DNA of 64,000 bases, from the NCBI GenBank assembly GCA_009617715.1, contig VTFK01000077.1:62001-126000 (forward strand), written 5' to 3'. This stretch comes from Plectrocnemia conspersa (Eukaryota > Arthropoda > Insecta > Trichoptera > Polycentropodidae). The translations under genes were made by a program, and so were the position numbers. A model generated the notes under the pieces. The model was given only the letters and a program-made list of their open reading frames with translations, searched no databases and was not told where the DNA came from. Within the stretch, counting starts at the first letter, position 1; the number at the start of each line of letters is the position of its first letter. Positions 59,441 to 64,000 of this stretch are shown here, piece by piece.

Positions 59441-60990
59441 ACTATTTCTGTTCACTGACCTAAGGTATGTGAATGTTTAAAACAGGGTCAAAAAAGGGTC
59501 AATAACTCCATACATTATTTTTAATTTAAATTGATATTATTATTACTGGTATTATATAAGAATTCTTCTTATTAGAAAATTTTATTGAAATATGTATTCA
59601 TGTTTAGATACATATATAAACTTTTGATATATGTATAATTAAGAAAATTTACAACATGTGTTGTTATTCGAGAGATTGTTTCAAACTAAGTAGACACCTA
59701 ATCTGTATATGGTTCAATATTAGTTTATGCGAGGATTATTTTATGAAAAGTTGTTTATCGTCTGAATATATTGATAGTTTTTAATACATGCAACATAAAC
59801 TTTTCATTTAAATGCACTTATAATGTGTTTTTAAATTAATCAAACAATAATATAATCTAAAATGTGTAAACTTACGAGTATTGCAGACGAGACAAAAACT
59901 TTTAAGTTTATAACACACATAAATTTAATATTTGTAACAATGGAACGTTAGATCATATCTTCAGCCTTGTCTTAAATGAGCTTTTTTTAGGTCGTATTTT
60001 AATAGAAATATTTATCGACTTATTTTCAGTAGAAATTGAGACGTAATAATAAAAAATATTATTTAACTTACCCTTTGGTTATAATACTTAATACATAAAT
60101 GTTACCGTCGTTATTTTTGTTTTTAATGCTTCGAATGGCGTCAACATACTATTTTGCACCGTTAAATTTCACCATCACGCTAGAAAATAACGACTAACAG
60201 TCTGTATATTTTTATATTCGATAATTATGTAGTTATTTAATTTTAAATCGATATGCTTATGTGAAGTAAGCTATTGCGAGGTACAAAAAGCTAGCCAACC
60301 TATTTATTAAACGAGTCACAAAAAAGCCATAGTTAAAAAAAATATATGAAAGTAACAATAAAACCAGTATTTAAGCTATATTTCCAGTATTCAAATTTCA
60401 GTATTATTAATAGCAATAATCACAAGCTTTGAACTTTATTGTTTAAATTTAAACTTAGTCATTACGATTTAAATCTACACTTCCATGGAAAAAGCTTCTT
60501 AAGCAGGTCTTGACATAATTGATAATATTTAAAATTATTAAATAATTTGCCATGTTTTTATTTTTAATTCACGGTTTAAAAATTTTTAAACCATGTATTT
60601 TCAAGTACAGAATTTAATATACATATTTATATAATAACATTCGAATAAAATACAAATTAATATATTGCATTTTCTGCTTACTGATTAAGTGAATATCAAA
60701 GAGCGCATGGATTCGCAAGGACTGAACCAGACCAGTAAACAAATTTGTTATGTTTACGTCACGCTACCCAAAACACATCAAAACGGCTCAGTGAATATGA
60801 TACATATGAGTCCAGGCCAGGAATGGAGAAAATACGAGTGACAACTAACCACGACGACATGTTTTTTAAAAAATGGTTGATTGCTGTTTACAGATCTCTG
60901 GTTAAATTTTTTCAAGCTAAGAGCTTATATTTTCTTCAAAATGCAAAATAAAATGAAAGGGTTTCAAAGTTTCTCATTTGCCGTATCTTT
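59440..60990. other. AT-rich spacer with one complex patch
   Basis: AT-rich to about 60660. From 60670 to 60960 the sequence is more complex and holds a 68-codon + frame (60745-60951) with Lys/Arg-rich content and no known motif. It abuts the piggyBac element. Confidence 0.35.
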
Positions 60991-60995
60991 CTTAA

Positions 60996-61828
60996 CCCTT
61001 TACGTGCGGAATTAAATTTCATAAAAAGTCACGAAATGAGTCAATTATCCAATAAAAAATGAAGTTGAAGATTTAATTGCGATTTTTTTATTTGTATATA
61101 TTTATTCCTTTATGCATCTATATTTACCTTCAAAATTAAAAAAAAATTAATATCTATTTTAAAAATTAAAAGTTTGCCTCCTTCTACAAATTCCTTTCCC
61201 CTTTTTCTTTTGATGAGGGCATGATACTGCACACTTGATAATTGCGTTGATATTTTTTGTTCTCATACTTCATCGGAAAATGCTAGCCTATCAATATTCG
61301 GCTTTTCGTTGGGTCCTTTATCTTTCTTCCGCTTCTGGTAATTGTTTTTTTTATAAATTTTAAAATTGTAAACAGTGAAATTCGATGCACACCAATACTC
61401 TTCGACTTTAGAATTAAACTTAATGCAAACTATATAATATACTATATATATTCAAACATATATTTATTGCACATGTAGAATTCATTGGAATGACAGATCT
61501 TTGACTAAAAAAAATTGGGTCACTCCCCGCAGAGCTCTTGTGATGTACAAAAAAATAACATGTGTTCTGATTCTTGGTAATAAAACTAATTAAATGAGGG
61601 TAGAAAGCCATTGGAACATAACATCATAAAAACATCATTATACCTCTTATATATCGTAAAAAAAATATGTGTTAAATTTGAGACAAAGACCTGCTTTATA
61701 ATATTCCGATATATACGCTTCTCGCACTTAAGAGATGCGTTTTTTCTTGACTGTGAGATATATCCGCTTCTCGCAATGAAGGGACATGCGATGTGAAGCG
61801 GATTCATCCGCTCCTCTCACGTAAAGGG
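60996..61828. mobile_element. Non-autonomous piggyBac element
   Basis: TTAA at 60992-60995 and 61829-61832 flanks ends reading CCCTTTACGTGCGG and, reversed, CCCTTTACGTGAGAGG, the CCC... plus TTAA structure of piggyBac. Inside the right end, AGCGGATTCATCCGCT and a related GAGATATATCCGCTTCTCGC form subterminal inverted motifs. Length is 833 bp against about 2.5 kb for autonomous elements. Reverse-strand Lys/Arg-rich patches (61190-61350) may be eroded transposase, but no catalytic motif is visible. Confidence 0.8.
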
Positions 61829-61832
61829 TTAA

Positions 61833-62566
61833 ATAACAAAATGACCACTTGAATTGCAAGCAAATCACTTATCTATGTTTTCCCGATCAACATTTTCAAA
61901 AGATTTTAAATTTTCCATTAAGCTGAATATTGCAGATATATCTTTAGAATCCAATACATATATTTCCATGTTGAAAGTAACTCTATCTACGACCGAACAA
62001 GTGTTGCTGGCTTTATTTTTTCCAGAAATTGCTCACTCATCTTCCTCTGCTAGAGTTTTGAGAACACCAAATCTGTTTCATTGATAATATAACACCTTGG
62101 TCTGTGGTTTGAATTAACTTTGTAATATCAGGCGGTAAAATTTGTGCAACCATTAGACCGTCGTTCATTTAAAAATGCTCTCATTTGGATGATAAATAAT
62201 CTTTTAATAAAAAAGTTTTCTCTGACAACCCTTTATTTTTTAATTGTTCACTTTAGAAACTCTTTTGGTTTTGAGCTAATTTTCGTAGATCTTGCTTTCC
62301 ATCCATGCTCATTTTTAATTATAATGATCCATTGAAAGATTTTAGTTTCGGTCCTCTAAAAGCGGTCAAGGACTTTTTTAACCATTACCCCAAAATGTTT
62401 TTTTTTTTTTCAAATACAAAAGTTTAATGTTATGAGAGCAAGATACATTTCCGTAACATATGTCAGTAATAGACTCTTAAAATGATTTCAGAATTTGCAT
62501 TGACTTTAAAAAAACGTTTTCTTTTAAGTACGGATGATTCGGACTTGTAAAATTGAGAATACACTG
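61833..62566 (+). mobile_element. Possible second pogo/Tigger remnant
   Basis: The right edge, reversed, reads CAGTGTATTCTCAATTTTAC followed by AAGTCCGAATCATCCG, resembling a pogo/Tigger terminal repeat, with TA just outside. Within it, the + frame from 62126 reads AVKFVQPLDRRSFKNAL, echoing the QPLDxxxF segment of DDE transposases of the pogo/Tigger/jerky group. No left end was fixed. The piggyBac element inserted at its presumed left side, so it may have split it. Confidence 0.3.
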
Positions 62567-62930
62567 TAATTTGATTTGACGAATTTAACTTTAAGTTAAG
62601 TTTAAACTTACCTTCGTATGCTTAATTATAAAAATGTATTGCCTTAATCTAAATTTAATAGAGTATTTGTGATATATTTAAATAAAAGGGTTTACTATTA
62701 GTTTATTTTGATAAAAGAAGAATAAAATCTGTTTTTAAAAAGATGAGTAATAATTGTTAAGAATTAAAAACTTATAAAATTATGTTAAAAAAAATATATG
62801 ATTTTTGCGAAGGCTGTGTGATTCTCTTATTTGATTGCAAACAATGTATACTTAAGAAGTTTACATGCTCTTTGAAATGTTTAGTATCTCAGTGTAAATA
62901 TATCGACTCAATACATCTCATGTTATTTGT
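62567..62930. other. AT-rich spacer
   Basis: AT-rich; nothing recognised. Confidence 0.45.
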
Positions 62931-63590
62931 AAGTTAAGTCGACATTCAATTAATTTTGACGCGTTTGCCTCCGCGCGCCTTCGAAGTCTGAAACACTACA
63001 AATCTCCAATTCCATCTTTGCCGTTATAGAGAGAGAGAGAAGAATAATCTGTGCGAAAGTTTTGCCATCAACTCCCTCACGATGGCGGATGTCATAAAAT
63101 GTTTAATTAAACAAAGAGCGCTCTCCGAAGCGAACATCAAAAGCGGAACTCGCTCCCGATAGATTGTGTAGCATAGAAGTTCCGTAGTACTGTGTGTTTT
63201 CGGCTCTCCGATGGTGCACGTCATCTGACTTTCTCAATGGAAGACAATAGATTACACGGACATCCGCATAACACTAGAACAGGATGAATACACATGGACG
63301 TATTATGCAAATGGCAGCTGGATGAGCCGAGCGCAGAGGATGAGGGTCGGAAGTCAGCGGATGCGTTTTGTCGCATCTTTTCGAGCCAAGGGGAAAAATT
63401 TTTCGCCTCGCACTCGTCGCTTTTCCAAAAAAAATGTCGTTCTTTATTGTTTTGGGATATTGTCGTTTATGCACTCGACTGGATATAACGTTGCATCCGC
63501 CCGAGCAATTTTTATTGGATCGCTGTTAAAAGGCAATTTTCTTTCAACGGTTTGGCGTAATAAAAATTTAATGTCAAATATTTAATCTTA
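62930..63590. promoter_or_regulatory. GC-elevated island
   Basis: Complex CpG-bearing block with a short GA run at 63029-63042. Frames on both strands (63024-63224, 63274-63474, 63294-63488, 63322-63585) overlap in the same DNA and have no motif. Candidate regulatory element. Confidence 0.35.
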
Positions 63591-64000
63591 TCCGATTGGG
63601 AAAACAAGTGTTGATTATGTACGTTATATATTTCAATGAAAACTTTTTGGTAATTCAATTAATATTTAAAGTGGAATCCATATTTTAAAATGACATAAGC
63701 CTCAAAAGCTTATGGGCAAGATTTAATTACATGAAAGTTGCTTACCGTAGAAAGTTTTAATATTATTACAAACATTTTCAACGCTATAACGTTATCCTTA
63801 TACCAAAACCAGGAAAAACCTGAGCAAAATTTACCAATAATTAGATGACTTACGATTAAAAGTTTTGATTAATGCAGTATCGAAAATATCTGTCATATTT
63901 ATATGATTAGTTACGTTTAATTATATTTATAAATAAACTTATTCATTAGTACTTTTAAAAAATTATAAGTTAACTACGTTTTAAATAATAAACTATTTTT
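63590..64000. other. AT-rich spacer to window end
   Basis: AT-rich; nothing recognised. Confidence 0.45.

Noticed and set aside
1..64000. CRISPR arrays, rRNA genes, bacterial operons or phage modules
   Set aside because: No regularly spaced direct repeats, no rRNA core sequences and no dense coding; the transposon content and splice-like signals point to an animal nuclear genome.

Overview
The window looks like non-coding DNA from an arthropod nuclear genome, most likely an insect. It is strongly AT-rich, has no dense gene set on either strand, and carries decayed jockey-like and CR1/Daphne-like LINE reverse transcriptases, tRNA-like SINE heads, a piggyBac element at TTAA, pogo/Tigger-like ends and paired elements with PIF/Harbinger-type 3-bp target duplications. 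I cannot name the order or species. I see no complete protein-coding gene, rRNA, intact tRNA or CRISPR array. Most open frames are short runs in AT-rich DNA or overlap several other frames.

The layout alternates between long AT-rich stretches and about twenty-five islands of 0.2-0.8 kb that are visibly richer in G+C and CpG and low in repeats (for example 430-960, 3670-4440, 9540-10200, 19080-19430, 28860-29460, 31430-31810, 37270-38060, 41570-42360, 46540-47290, 49260-50110, 55960-56620). The islands hold good matches to transcription-factor sites: a GGATTAATCC palindrome, a CRE, a CACGTG doublet and CATAAA sites. This is how an intergenic or intronic regulatory region of a developmental gene often looks. 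That reading is inference; cross-species conservation would decide it.

Transposable elements fill much of the rest. The clearest are two opposite-facing copies of a roughly 1-kb TIR element (12776-13828 and 29686-30653), a non-autonomous piggyBac element (60996-61828), a pogo-like element (58013-58507), a lone piggyBac end (to 40445), and LINE fragments at 6680-7450, 26030-26260, 40610-40915, 53238-53890 and 59167-59440. Several short dispersed families occur in two to four copies. One unrecognised family (16738-17190, 47985-48560, 50820-51070) has a coding-like core.

The best candidates for host transcription are on the + strand at the right. A 57-nt exon-like segment (54764-54820) sits between good splice sites. 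A promoter-like region (56200-57290: E-box doublet, ETS-like site, CCAAT box, AAGATGGCCG) is followed by a 193-bp tandem duplication whose units each carry an ATG, about 15-16 codons and a GTGAGT donor-like site. A further possible first exon lies at 25025-25123. All of these are unproven.
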